Source: Torymus aiolomorphi
Taxonomy: Eukaryota; Arthropoda; Insecta; Hymenoptera; Torymidae
Assembly: GCA_036365515.1 (NCBI GenBank)
Contig: CM070874.1
Location: forward strand, 96,134,942-96,198,941
Direction: 5' to 3'
DNA length: 64,000 nucleotides
This document shows, piece after piece, positions 1 to 20,300 of the stretch. Position 1 is the first letter of the stretch; every line of letters begins with the position of its first letter. A model generated the notes under the pieces. That model saw only the letters and a list, made by a program, of their open reading frames with translations. It was not told the DNA's origin and ran no database searches. The position numbers and the translations under genes are program-made.

Positions 1-283
1 AGAGAAAATTTAGTAAAAACATTTTAAGGTTACCTTATTATCTTCATTAAATAGAGAATATGAACGGAAAAACCGTTTCATCACTACCCAGAAATTAGCT
101 ATTTTTACTAGCTATTTATTATTTTCCTGGCCATTTCCGATATAGATAATTTCTACCAGGGTTAAAGAACTTATAAAACTTTATACGGTAATGTATTTTT
201 CAAATCTTGTTAAATGGTGAATTCATAAAATGAAATCATATATGTTCAATTATGAAAATAAATATTTTAACATTTACTTACTA

Positions 284-934
284 GGAGAGGGTCAGGCCTC
301 CGGATCACTGATTCGGCTCAAACTTTGTGATACGTTTTTTGATGTAGAAATATGAAACAAATTCAAGTTCTGGTTATTTTTAGCTTTATTTTGACAAAAA
401 TCTTGAAAAAACCTCTTCTTCAAACGGTACCTACTTAATCTTAAATATCATTTCAAAAACAGAAAATAAAACTAGAGAAAACAAGCTTTCATTCGGTATT
501 TCAAATTAAAAAATATTGATTACTTTCAAATTTATGAAAGTTTAAAGTTGAACAATGAAAATGCCCCAAAGTATTCATTAAGTCAAACAGCGGATTTTAG
601 GGGTCTAACAGTGCATTTTCATTGCTCAACTTTAAATTTTCATTAATTTGAAAGGAATCAATATTTTTTAATTCCGAAAAAAGCATAAAGCTTGTTTTTC
701 CTAGTTTTACTTTCTGTTCTTGATATAACATTTCAGACTTTCCAAGATTAAATGCTTCTCATTTCAAGAAGAGACATTTTTCAAGATTTTTTTTCAAAAT
801 AAAGCTATGTGTTCAGAACGTGAATTTTTTTTAAGCGTTAGGGTCTAATATTACACCTTTCTTCATATTTCTACATTCAAAAACATGTTCCAAAGATGGA
901 GCCGAATCCGTCATTCGGAGGCCTGACCCTCTCC
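284..934. mobile_element. MITE-like foldback element, TA target site
   Basis: The ends are inverted repeats: GGAGAGGGTCAGGCCTCCG at the left and its complement at the right, both next to TA. The homology continues inward over most of the element (for example the AAAGTTGAACAATGAAAATG block near 545 and its reverse complement near 615-635), so the 650-bp unit folds into one long hairpin. It has no coding capacity. The TA flanks suggest mobilisation by a Tc1/mariner-type transposase, which is inferred. Confidence 0.75.
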
Positions 935-1560
935 TATAGTTAGTATTTTATTGTAATTCTCGGGTATAATATCTTTATCTTAAATTCACTAAAAAGCCTT
1001 TGGAAATCACGAAAAATCTTTGAAGAATGTTCGTGATGTACATAAATTTTCAACGTTGACACTTATATTCAAGAACATAAATGAAGATTTTAAGAGATCT
1101 CTAGTGAATTTCGACTACATGGTATGGTGTTAGAGAACAAACAAGAATCTAATTGAGGCGATCAAGTTCTCAGTATTCATTTATATTCATAGTTTGGTCT
1201 CAGCCACGTGGACTTAATATTTCTTTATTCATTAGGATTCCAGGATTTTTCCATGATAAAATTTTATCGAAAGAAAAATGGTCTTTGCAATCATTTTTAT
1301 CAATCTTTAATTTGACGGTTACAAATTATTTAAAGCTTTAAATGTCTGACTGTTGAATACTATAATATACTGTTAAATTTTTGGTATTTTACAAAGTAAA
1401 TTGAGGACACTTAATTCAATTAAATGTAAAATAGTTTACCACAACTGATGCTTTAAAGCAAACATACATTTATATAAGTCTACCTCAAGCCACGATTAAA
1501 TATTTATCAGTAAAACCAAAAGACTTTTGTGATATCTCACACATCTGAGGAAGTCAATCA
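935..1560. other. AT-rich non-coding stretch
   Basis: I see no gene, RNA or clear repeat here. A 62-codon open frame at 1153-1341 has no recognisable motif and AT-driven composition. Confidence 0.5.
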
Positions 1561-1579
1561 AGTTTGACAGCCAAGTCTA

Positions 1580-1830
1580 TAAAGGCAGCCATAGGAGTCT
1601 GGGTAACGAGGTAGTGTCGAATGTTGCAGTTCGATCGCGCGCGCGGTTGGTTGGTTCACCGCCGCACTAATCGCCCGTATACGTATATCTATAGGTATGC
1701 GGCATACATGTGGCCTGGCCCGCTGCAGTAGAGAAAGTAATCGAGGCCGCGCACGAAGAATTCCCCGAGTACGCGTGTGTTTTTCGCGGCGTCCGCCGCC
1801 GGTACGCGCGGTAAACACTCGAAAACGTCC
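1580..1830. promoter_or_regulatory. CpG-rich island, possible promoter or 5' exon
   Basis: An abrupt GC- and CpG-rich block in an AT-rich neighbourhood, with several CGCG runs, a TATAGGTATGCG stretch near 1690 and CGTCCGCCGCCGG near 1790. It has no long reading frame with a recognisable product. It could be a promoter or untranslated exon, perhaps for the fatty acyl-CoA reductase whose first exon is not found downstream, or the remnant of an LTR. There is no direct evidence for transcription. Confidence 0.25.
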
Positions 1831-1996
1831 GTTTAACAGACAAAAATTAAGCCTCTATCGGTTTAATTCGAAATACTAAAATCTAACAAGCTATACATAA
1901 AAAAATGTATAAATGTGAAACCTTTAAAGTGAAATTGTCATTCAACAAATTAAAAATTGTGAATTTAAAAAAAAAAAGACAATCTTTAGTATGCTG

Positions 1997-2709
1997 TTAA
2001 GGGGGTGTGGTACTCATGCACTCTGTTTTACCGGCAGAACGTACACGGTAAATTCTATATTGAATAAATAAACTCCTTCTTCTTGACCCAACGAACCAAA
2101 TCTTTATTTAACTTAACCCAACGTTTCGGACATGTATTATGTCCAATTTCCGAGAACTGACGGCAGACGAGTCTCTGTGAGACATTATTACGTACTTTTT
2201 AACGATGGTTTTATAAACCTATTAATTTATTGATAGAGCCTTGAAAAGGGACATAATACATGTCCGAAACGTTGGGTTAAGTTAAATAAAGATTTGGTTC
2301 GTTGGGTCAAGAAGAAGGAGTTTATTTATTCAACAATCACCAATACGAACAATCCTCTAATCTTTCATAAATTCTATATTATTAAAATAAATATATCGAA
2401 TTACGTCTTATAAAGAGATAGTTGCTCTGCGCAATGTAATAATCTACGAGCCTACGCAGTTTTGAGCTCAAATATCAACGGCATCCTAAAAAATTTTGCG
2501 AACAAAAATAACCGAAATTTCGTTCGCAAAATTTTTTAGGGTGCCGTTGATATTTGGGCTCAAAACTGCGCAAGCTGGTAAATTATTACATTGCACAGGG
2601 CAACTATCTCTTTATAAGACGTAATTCGATATATTTATTTTAATAATATAGAATTTACCGTGTACATTCTGCCGGTAAAACAGAGTACATGAGTACCACA
2701 CCCTCTTAA
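1997..2709. mobile_element. Foldback element with about 65-bp terminal inverted repeats
   Basis: The left arm begins TTAAGGGGGTGTGGTACTCA and the right arm ends with its near-exact complement. The match covers about 65 bp at the ends and continues internally (the TTACGTCTTATAAAGAGATA block near 2402 and its complement near 2615). The TTAA at both ends could be a target duplication or part of the repeat. A second element (2064-2368) sits in the left arm, flanked by duplicated AAATTCTATATT. Confidence 0.7.
2064..2368. mobile_element. Nested inverted fragment resembling a Penelope-type terminus
   Basis: This insertion interrupts the 1997-2709 foldback and is bounded by a 12-bp direct repeat. 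It is itself an inverted repeat: the CTCCTTCTTCTTGACCCAACG arm near 2070 reappears reversed near 2315. The stretch around 2235-2275 (GATAGAGCCTTGAAAAGG, then GTCCGAAACGTTGGG) resembles the CTGATGA...GAAACGTTGG motif of Penelope-like element ends, but the first core box is mutated. The Penelope assignment is tentative. Confidence 0.45.
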
Positions 2710-2995
2710 GTTAACAGAGTAAGGCCCTTTATATTAACAAAAAAAAAAATAAAAGTTTGCAAGAAGTTTTTGTAATTTTTTTTTCAAATTAACAATATAA
2801 GTATACGCTTTCATTGAAAAAGTAATCCTTTATATATGTATATTTTTATTGATACTATCAGAGATAAGAAACAATAACAGTGAATTATTATAACACGTTG
2901 AGTATAACCAATTGATGGGTCACAATCGATATAATATTATTATAGTTATATTTTAATATTTTAAAAATCCAGGTTACATTATTGATATAATTAGT

Positions 2996-3542
2996 TTAAG
3001 GACGTTCTCCGAGAAAACGATTTTCTTGTGATTTTCCTGAAGCTTGCAGAGAATATTTGATTTAGTGTCCTTAGTACATGCTTCAAAGCCCCACGTCCAT
3101 AGCGGTATTCAAAATAGAAATATTTGATTTCAACATTTTAGCGTTAACACGGGATCCCTATCTAAGCTCGTTTGAAAAATACATTTTGATTTACTGTAAA
3201 AAAAGTTTTCTTTGTGTTTTTTTTTTTTTCAACCGTAAGGCATGTAACTAGAAATCAAGAGGAATAATATCGTATAATTTTCAATATGGCGTGCGATATT
3301 AAGTTCAGAGACAAAGCAACATATAAAGAAAAACTCCATATTATTTGTACATCTATATTATATAGTCACACCGTGTAAGTGCTATTTATTTAAATATCGT
3401 ATTGACACCTTTTATCTTACGCCGTCATTTTTTTTATTTTTGGAGTAGTGTGTAGAAATTCATGAAGGGTTTCCATCATAAATAATATTTTTAAATCATA
3501 ATTTTTGCGATATTGATGAATTTGAGCCGGAGAACATCCTTA
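2996..3542. mobile_element. Foldback/MITE with TTAAGGAYGTTCTCCG ends
   Basis: The left end TTAAGGACGTTCTCCG and the right end CGGAGAACATCCTTAA are inverted copies. The right 145 bp (3400-3542) recurs at 44557-44703, which shows a dispersed family. The TTAA ends could reflect a piggyBac-like target site. It is non-coding. Confidence 0.6.
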
Positions 3543-4098
3543 ACAGTTTGTGCAGAATGTAAAAAGTGATTCTATAAAATAATATACAGTGTACTTTTAA
3601 CAATACAAGCGATATTCAAACGCGCTTCGCGCGTACTTTTCTGTTTTTGAGGTTATGTATGCTATCTTTATTACGTTTTACTTTTAACTTATTTAAGTAT
3701 TTTTTGAAAGTCAGAACTTAATCATTTTTATACTACTCTAAATGTAAAAATTCCATTAAAAAATTCAAACATTAAATTCTAAACAGTAAATTTCTCGCGC
3801 CTTCTTCTTATCGACCAATCAAAATCAAGCCTTTAGATGCTTCAACATGGCTGCTCATCACTTTTTAAAGAAGGGATACGAATTAGGGAACCAAAAGAGC
3901 TGTACCCTCCTCTTTAGAATTTGTCCGATAGATTTTTTATTATATTTCTTTTTAAAAGTAAATTTTTACCGTAAAGCTCTTTTAATTGCTTACTTACTTA
4001 CGCTTCAAAATAAAATCAAGGAACTTTAGTAGTTTGAAATCATTAACGCTATCATTAAACAGAATCAAGGAAAGATATTTTCGAATTAATATACTATT

Positions 4099-4581
4099 GC
4101 CATTATTGGGACATCGTAAAAAGTGCGCTCTATACCCGGACAGTAATAATAAATACTATTAATAATCTAATACATATGAACTTAAATCACTTTTAAGTTC
4201 TAATTTATTCAATTACATGATTTATTTTTATTTAAAAAGTTGTGAATTTAAAAGAAAAAATAATAAACAGTGCTCTTAGAAAACAGTGTATCTATAATAG
4301 AATCTTAAATTGTCCCACTATCGGCAGTTTGTCCCACTTTAGCATGAAGTTCGATTAACCCATACTGGCAATATTATCCCGGTATTGGGCTTTTCTTTGT
4401 CCCACTTTAGGATTTACCTCAAAAATCATGTCCCAGTCAAGGGTGAATAGAATACCTATTAAATGTATTTTTTAAAACTTTTATAACATTTTAACAACAT
4501 TATTTAAAAAAAAACAACAATTCACTGTTCTTAAATCATATGTATAAGAGTTAGGTGGTCGCAAGTGTCCCAGTAATGGGT
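4099..4581. mobile_element. Foldback element with repeated GTCCCA motifs
   Basis: The ends CCATTATTGGGACA and TGTCCCAGTAATGG are inverted. The interior is AT-rich and carries several spaced variants of the same phrase (GTCCCACTATCG, GTCCCACTTTAG twice, TCCCGGTATTGGG, GTCCCAGTCAAGG). The layout is the same as at 7280-7984, where a different phrase is repeated. Confidence 0.5.
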
Positions 4582-4599
4582 TTTTTACCTTACTTATTA

Positions 4600-5800
4600 T
4601 TTCCTTGGTACCATATTTATCTTGTAAACAAACATTTTGTGATAGTTTTTTCCATTATTATCAAATCAGAGTTTGTTACACAAACTTAAGCTCTTTCTAT
4701 ACTTATTCCTTTCGCATCCGTGTACACTTTAGTGGACAAATATATGTAAAAGCATATTTCGCAAAAGCTGCTGGAACGCAGTATATTATATACGCGTGCA
4801 TATACTTTTTCACGCAAAGTGCAGCAGCGTAAGCAGCTTTCTCCATTTTCTAAGACGACTGTTTTGTACTTATTTTGTTCATGTATTTTTCCAATTAACA
4901 AAAAAATCGGTAAAATACATTGGTAGTTATCATACAAGAACCAAGGTGGAAATAACTAATGTTTGTTTGAGGGTTACGGAACATCAAACATTGCAAAAAA
5001 TAAAGTGCTCAATGACCTACCCATATTTCTTTGCATATTATATTGTACATCTTCAATTTACAGGATCATATTGATTAAATGCAAAACTTTTCTAAATTAC
5101 AAAATATTAACTCATATTAATGTTCAAACCCACCCTTATACAATAAAAAAAGTATAATAAATAAAGTAAAATCCAGTTATTAAATTTAAAATATCTTTGA
5201 AAGATTTCAATAGTATTAAAATTTATTCGCTAATTAATAAATGCCCTGCCTATTAATTGGGTAACATGATCAACAAGATGCAAATTTATGAAAAAATGGG
5301 TTCAGAAATGTTCTAAAACTAGTATATATATTTCGTTTCTTTTCGTTCTGAGGATATTCTATATAGATCAAATAATTAAAGTTACAGCAAATCGCAATGA
5401 AAACTAAAACGTTATAAAAAGTGTTGTACAAAATGAAATATTTATAATATGTCTAAATTGAATTACAAAATCACTAAAGGCAGTATAAGCAATCCTTCAA
5501 AGAAATCAAACTTTTTCAATTTCAACATTGATTTGAATCACTCAACGCATTATCATAAAAATGTTGAGTATTTTAAAAGAAAATGTTGACAGACGAATAA
5601 ATTATCCTTATAATCTCAAAAATCTTCGATTTAAACGTTTCAATAAAAAATTTCGCTACGTGCCGATTTTCACGAAAGAAAAAAATTAAGAGAGGGCAAA
5701 CAAAAGTAATTAATGAGTAGCCAGAATAAACTCGTAAACACCCCAAAATAGAAAACAGTCGTCATCGGCATAAGGATATTAGTTTACCAAAGTCATGACC
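4600..5800. other. AT-rich non-coding stretch
   Basis: The open frames between 4605 and 5157 are short, overlap on both strands and show no motif. I see no gene. Confidence 0.45.
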
Positions 5801-6240
5801 GCACGTGTCGATTTTAGACCAAAGTCCAGGCGATTAGGCTGTCCGCTCGGGAGAGCGAAGAGAATATAGTTGGATACGTAGAGTCGTAATCATAATAGAA
5901 TTCGTCTTCTCGATTTTAGAGACATGCGCACAACAGGCGGGTGTGTCATTTTTCCTGGTTATTGGCGCGCGAGAGTCAAGGCCGTTAACTTTCAGGGCTT
6001 AATGTACACACGTGGAATTGAAGGTCAGACTCGTATATACTTATAAAGTTACAATTTTGATAAGGAGAGGGGATGTGTGGTATCTCTCGGGGAAACGGTT
6101 TACGTCACTGCGTGTAAATTTCGTGGAATGTGAATCCCTGCACGTGCCGATTTCATACTTATTTCAAAAAATGGTGGCAGTTCGAATGCCGTCGGATATG
6201 TTTTTTGATGCAAGGAAAATTTTTTTAGATGGAATTTAAT
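5800..6240. promoter_or_regulatory. Moderately GC-rich block, possible untranslated exon or promoter
   Basis: This block has more balanced composition than its surroundings, with GCACGTG-type boxes (5811, 6140), GGCGCGCGAG and a 75-codon open frame (6012-6239) that I do not recognise. It may be a non-coding upstream exon or promoter of the plus-strand fatty acyl-CoA reductase gene. The evidence is compositional only. Confidence 0.2.
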
Positions 6241-6560
6241 GAAGGATGATTACTGGACGACGTGGAACTCGAATTTATTATGCATAAACAGTGAGGAAAT
6301 AATTTTCTGTTGATTCAATTAAGTGTAAATATTTGAATAAAGTAATGGCGGTTCATCTTAAAGTATGCGCCGAAGTATATAGGCAACTAATGCATTGCAT
6401 CTGGTATAAAAATAATCGGAATCAATCAAACGCAATGTAATAATGAATTTATTAGAGCCAATATATTATGTCTAATATGGACATTGCCGAATAAATAATA
6501 AGTGTCTTGGTATAAGACCACGGTCAGCAGCCGGCACAGTAATGACCTTTCTGGGCGCAT

Positions 6561-7151
6561 CACAGTAGAACAAAATCGACTTTTTTTAACAAACTAGCCT
6601 ACAAGCTTCGATTTTCAACCGATTTGGACTATTTTTTTTTAAATTAAAGCTTAAGAAATTGACAACAAAGTTATCGAGACCAAATTTAAAATTTGGACTT
6701 TCCCTTTTTTAATTTGCCCTAAAGGTTCGAAATATCCGAAAATCTCGATCTTAGCGATAATATATTAACTATTATTCGAAATTTTTAACCTTAAAATTCA
6801 CCAAAAATTGTAAAAATCATAAACTCGTAACCCATAAACCATAATCATGGGGTTCATGTTTTATATGGTTTATGGGAGTTTGTGGTATGTATAGTTTTTG
6901 GTGATTTTTAAGGTTGAAAGATTTCGAATAATAGTTAATTAATTTATTATCGCAAAGATCAAGATTCTTGGGTATTTCCACCTTTAGGGGCAAATTAAAA
7001 AAAAACGGGACGTCCAAATTCAAAATTTGAGCCCAACAATTACTTTGTTATAAATTTCTTAAGTTTTAATTTAAAAAGAAATCGTCCAAATTGTTGAAAA
7101 TTTATGCTTGTAGACTTGTTGTTAAAAAAAAATCGATTTTGTTCTACTGTG
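6561..7151. mobile_element. Foldback element, CACAGTAGAAC ends, CGCAT duplication
   Basis: The ends CACAGTAGAACAAAATCGA and TCGATTTTGTTCTACTGTG are perfect inverted repeats. Divergent inverted homology continues inward across almost the whole 591 bp, so two arms of about 290 bp meet near 6855. CGCAT lies directly outside both ends (6556-6560 and 7152-7156), which supports a 5-bp target duplication. Open frames inside it are by-products of the arms. Confidence 0.75.
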
Positions 7152-7279
7152 CGCATGCCAGAGTGAACATCCAAGTCATAAATAGGCAGTTTTTAACACT
7201 TGGATGGCAACCGCTTTGCCGTATCGACAGAGGCGCATTAATGCTGTTTATCCGGCAGGCAGGGGATAACCTTCCTGGA

Positions 7280-7984
7280 AAGGGGAACGTCCCAATACCC
7301 GAACAGTGCCCAATACCCGAACAATATTACTTATTCGTCTCTTTCTCGGTTAATAAACGTTAAAACATTTCAAAAATTTTTTCTTAGTTTTCTTTAAAGT
7401 TTTAGTTTAGTTATTATTCTTTTAAAGTTATTAAGGATACGGTAAACAGTTTATAAAAAATATTTCAATTAGATAGTATTCGGGTATTGTGTCATGACAT
7501 TAAATAACATGTCCCGGTACCCGAACAGTACATGGTGTATGTCGTAACCTCAATATTGCAAAGTTTACATGTATTTTAGATTATGTTATGTTTTCCATAT
7601 GACTTACATTTTACATATTGTATATAGTGTTTATACATCTATTCCAATAATTATAACAACAAAAGAACATTGTAATAATCAAAAATAGTTTAATAAGTTG
7701 TTTATTTACAAACGATTGTTCGGGTATTAGGACATAAAAATGGAACAATGGGGACATACGTATTTTCTGCGTTCGGGTAAGGGGACAAAGGCATCATCGT
7801 GCTTTTATCTTTATAATAAACAATTACCTTTATAAAGTAATCTCATTTTGATACCATTTGACTAAGGACGTCATAATTGATCATATAAAAGAAAATATTA
7901 TTGTTTAAACCTTCTAGAGTAATTATTTTCGTTGAATGTTGAAGGTCAGTTTCTTATATGTTCGGATATTGGGACGTTTCCCTT
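7280..7984. mobile_element. Foldback element with repeated CCCGAACA phrase
   Basis: The termini AAGGGGAACGTCCCAATACC and the reverse complement at 7960-7984 match with few changes. The subterminal phrase ACCCGAACA (or its complement TGTTCGGGTA) recurs near 7297, 7316, 7481, 7518, 7718 and 7773 in both orientations. There is no coding frame. Many small transposase-binding-like repeats are typical of non-autonomous DNA elements, but I cannot assign a superfamily. Confidence 0.6.
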
Positions 7985-8375
7985 ATGGATTTTCCCTCGT
8001 GATATACACCACAGGAGACGTGCGTAGACACTAAGGCGGTAAGGGCGTCCCATTAAAACCCGGATTTATGGTATACAGATAGGAAAGAGAAAATAATTAA
8101 AGAAAAAGATAAGGATTTTGAATAGTTTCCATATTTATCATATTATTCTTACCACATAAAAATGAAATAGCATATACTTTGTCTTGGTTGTTTTTCTTTT
8201 AAATCGCACTTTTCTGTTGATTTCTTAAATATACGATTGTTTCATTAATGTATTGGTAGAATTAATTAAAATAGATTTAAAAATTTATCCTTTCCTTCCT
8301 TTGATTTCTTCATTTCCAGCAGATGTTAAAAATATTTATAAATAAGCTTATGTATATGCTTTTTATGTGTTTCAG

Positions 8376-16862
<8,487 letters not shown>

Positions 16863-17311
16863 TTGTGCCTTATGTATTTGTTTTTCATCATTTAGTACCT
16901 TCGTATTGTAAATTTACCAAATAAATAATTAGGGCGTTTAAGGTAACTTTGATGTAAAGTCGTCTAATTACCTCGCCATAAATTCAGTTGTACAAGTACT
17001 TAAATATGACTGATATTTATACCTCAGGCATCTTTTTGTGAGAGAAAGAAATATCAATAATTCAAGAAATCAAGAATACATTTTATATAAAAGCGCCCAC
17101 GAACAATTTCGTTATAGTAATTTAGCAAATACGTGTTTTAATAACGCAAAACAAACCCATTGTATATTATTGTAATTTTATAAAGTTAATAAAATAAAGT
17201 TGATAATTATATATAAGAATATGGTTGGAATATAATAAATTTTTTAAAACACAATTTTTGCACTAGCAAGTGGTTTTTATTTTTTTATAAGATGTTATAA
17301 ACATTACCCGC

Positions 17312-20300
17312 CTAAACTGATTCTTGGACAGGTGGTTCATAACCCTCAGGCCTCTCCATCTTGGATCCCGTCTCTCCACCTTCTCCTCCCTTGCCGCTAC
17401 CACCATCTCCATGAAGCTCAAGAAGCTTGCTCAATTCAAAGCGGGGTTTCTTTAATACTTTCACCTATAAGCAACAGAAAAAAACATTTAATATTAAAGT
17501 TAAATTAAATGTTGAAATTTGAAAACAACTGATGTAAAATATATATTAATATAATATAATCTGCTAGCATTATATTTCACAATTAAAATTACTTAAACAT
17601 AAACTGTTTACATAATGGGATTAATTATATAATTTCTATAATAATGAGTTAATTTATTATAAATTTAGCATGAAATTTCACGTTAATTATCCATGTTATA
17701 ATAAAATTTCTTGACAGTTGCAAAGATTTCATATTTGTACTTATAATCATTCTTTTTAATAGTTAATACTGATTACAATTAAAAGTTATTATGAGTTTAT
17801 ATACTTAAATTTAGTTTATTTAATGCTGTTACTGTTCTAATGTTGCATAGAATATGAGTTATGTTAAAAAATATTCAATATGCAATTTAAGAATTTATAC
17901 ATTCTAAACATTTCCTTAATTTTGCTGTATTTAGAACTTATTATCCTGTATTTATATTTTATAAAATAAAATGACTATAGTCATAATATTAATATTTTAT
18001 AATTAAAGGTTAAAATAAGAAATGACTCCATCAATTTTGTAGCTTTAAATATAAAACTTTGATATAACTTTGAAATTAATGATATGATATAAACTTCACT
18101 TAATTTTAAAAATACGTACTTTACGAATGTATACATCATGGAGTGGGTAGATTCCTTGGCAGGCCTTTTCAATGTCTTTAGCAATGGCATCAGGTAAGAG
18201 TTTGCTGACAACTCCCTTCAGGTCACTCTTGCTGACATCATCAGTGATGATTTCAACCATCTTCCTGCGAATGCTTCGAACCTAAACAAAAGCTGTCTAT
18301 TAATTATCTACTCTTGTAATTTCACTCAAAATTAATAGTACATTATGCACCAAGGACGCAAAATGCTCGCTACACTCGACCCTAAAGCTCGCACTCATCG
18401 AGAATGATACATATGCGCCCGCGGAAGCATATATTATTTTTTTGTCCGAAGGCCACAAAATGAAATTTCGGGTCCCATGTAGAGGCCGCGAAATACTAAA
18501 TGTAATTTCGCGGCAAAGGCCTTACATTTAGTATTTCGCGGCCTCTATATCAGACGCGAAAATACATTTTGCGGCCCAAGGACAAAAAAAAACTTTTTAA
18601 AATAGCAACTGTTGCAATGCTCAATATCACTACTTATAAGAGTAAATTAAGTAGTGTGGTAAGTGAAAGCACTTTTCTCTACGCAAGTTGAGTAACAATA
18701 CAAACTGCAAATCATTTAAATGTCGTCATCCTGCGTTATACCATTTAACAAAACAATTGGCCCATTACAATGTTACAAAATTAGTTCATCGATGTATAAA
18801 TGATACGTAGACACTTTGAGTAAAAAACTAACCTGTGCATGCTGAGCGTAGCAAGTTTTTCTCGTGCTTTGTTGGTCTTTGTTGGTGAAACCAATGCAGA
18901 ATACCCTCAAGCTGTACCCATCAGTAGTCTTAACGTCTACAACAGCCTCAATGAGGGTTTGCCATTTCTTGACCATAGACCTCAGCTTGTCTGTGGTCAG
19001 ATCCATACCATGGAAGTTCGTAAGGACATTGCGACCCTGAACATCCTCAGCAATCAGTCTGAATTTACGGAATGACCTTTCAGCATCGTGGTCACTCTGG
19101 AGGTCAGCAAGGGAGACCTCAAACACACGGTGCTTCAGACCCTCAGAAGCAATTTCTGTGAATTAAAAAATGAGACTTTAGTATGCACGAATGTAATGTA
19201 ATATTTTGCAAATACTCATATAAAATTAATTTAATAAATTAATTGTTATAGTTCTTAATATGCCATTTGGATAAAATTTAAATGACAAATGCTAGGAACT
19301 ATATTTACTTTAGCAACTTAAAAACGCCACCACAATTACAAAAACTTTGTCATGGAGCTGGAGTTGCAGTGTAATTATTACAAAATTAAATCAATAATTA
19401 AAGAAATGAACTCTTTTAGATTACAGTTATGAACAATTTTAAACATAGAACTGTTTTATAAATAAAATTATTTAAAACAAAATCAACAAGCAAGATAAAT
19501 TTAGGGATAAGTACAAGAAATATTATTTTTAAATTTATTATTATTAAAAGAACAGAAAAAATTAAAAAATTAAGAATGATATAAAATGATATAATAGTAC
19601 ATTTCGACATGGGTGGGGAAGTCGATTATTTAGCTGGTGTGACTTTTTGCACGAGCGAAGTGAGTGCAAAAAAGCCATACCACCTAAATAATTGACTTAC
19701 GCACTAGTTTCGAACGGTATTTTATACCACGAGCGCCGAAAAATCATATCAAAGTTGTGATTTTGAGGTTAGAGTGGTATAAAAAATATAATACTTCAGT
19801 AAAGTTAATTAACTTACTTGTTCCCTGGGTCCTGTTGACCAAGGTTTTACCAACTTGGCGGACGGTGAAAACTGATGGAGCCTTGACATCATACCAGTCT
19901 TTACGTGTGAATGGATCAACGCTATAATAAAAATTAATTATTAAAGCCATGTATCAAACATAATCCAAATTTAATTATAATTAATCTGGTGATCTTTTAT
20001 AAACCATGTGGATAGCTATACTAGCAAATACTTATAGGTTACAGTACAAGTTGTGTTTTCGCAAAAGTATTTTTTTAGCAAAAAAGCTGTAGCACGTCAA
20101 CATACACACTACTAGCAAGAATGTGATAAAGCAGTACTGTAAATTGATGCAGATTCTTTTCGCAAGTAGAGTGACAAAACAAATAAAAAATCATTGGCTC
20201 GTCGTCGTCTTGCGGTGATTTAAAAACAAGTACTTTCATTTATAGGTTAACACTCCACCTAATCACAATGATTTTACTTTAAAGGCTTATTCAAAATTAC

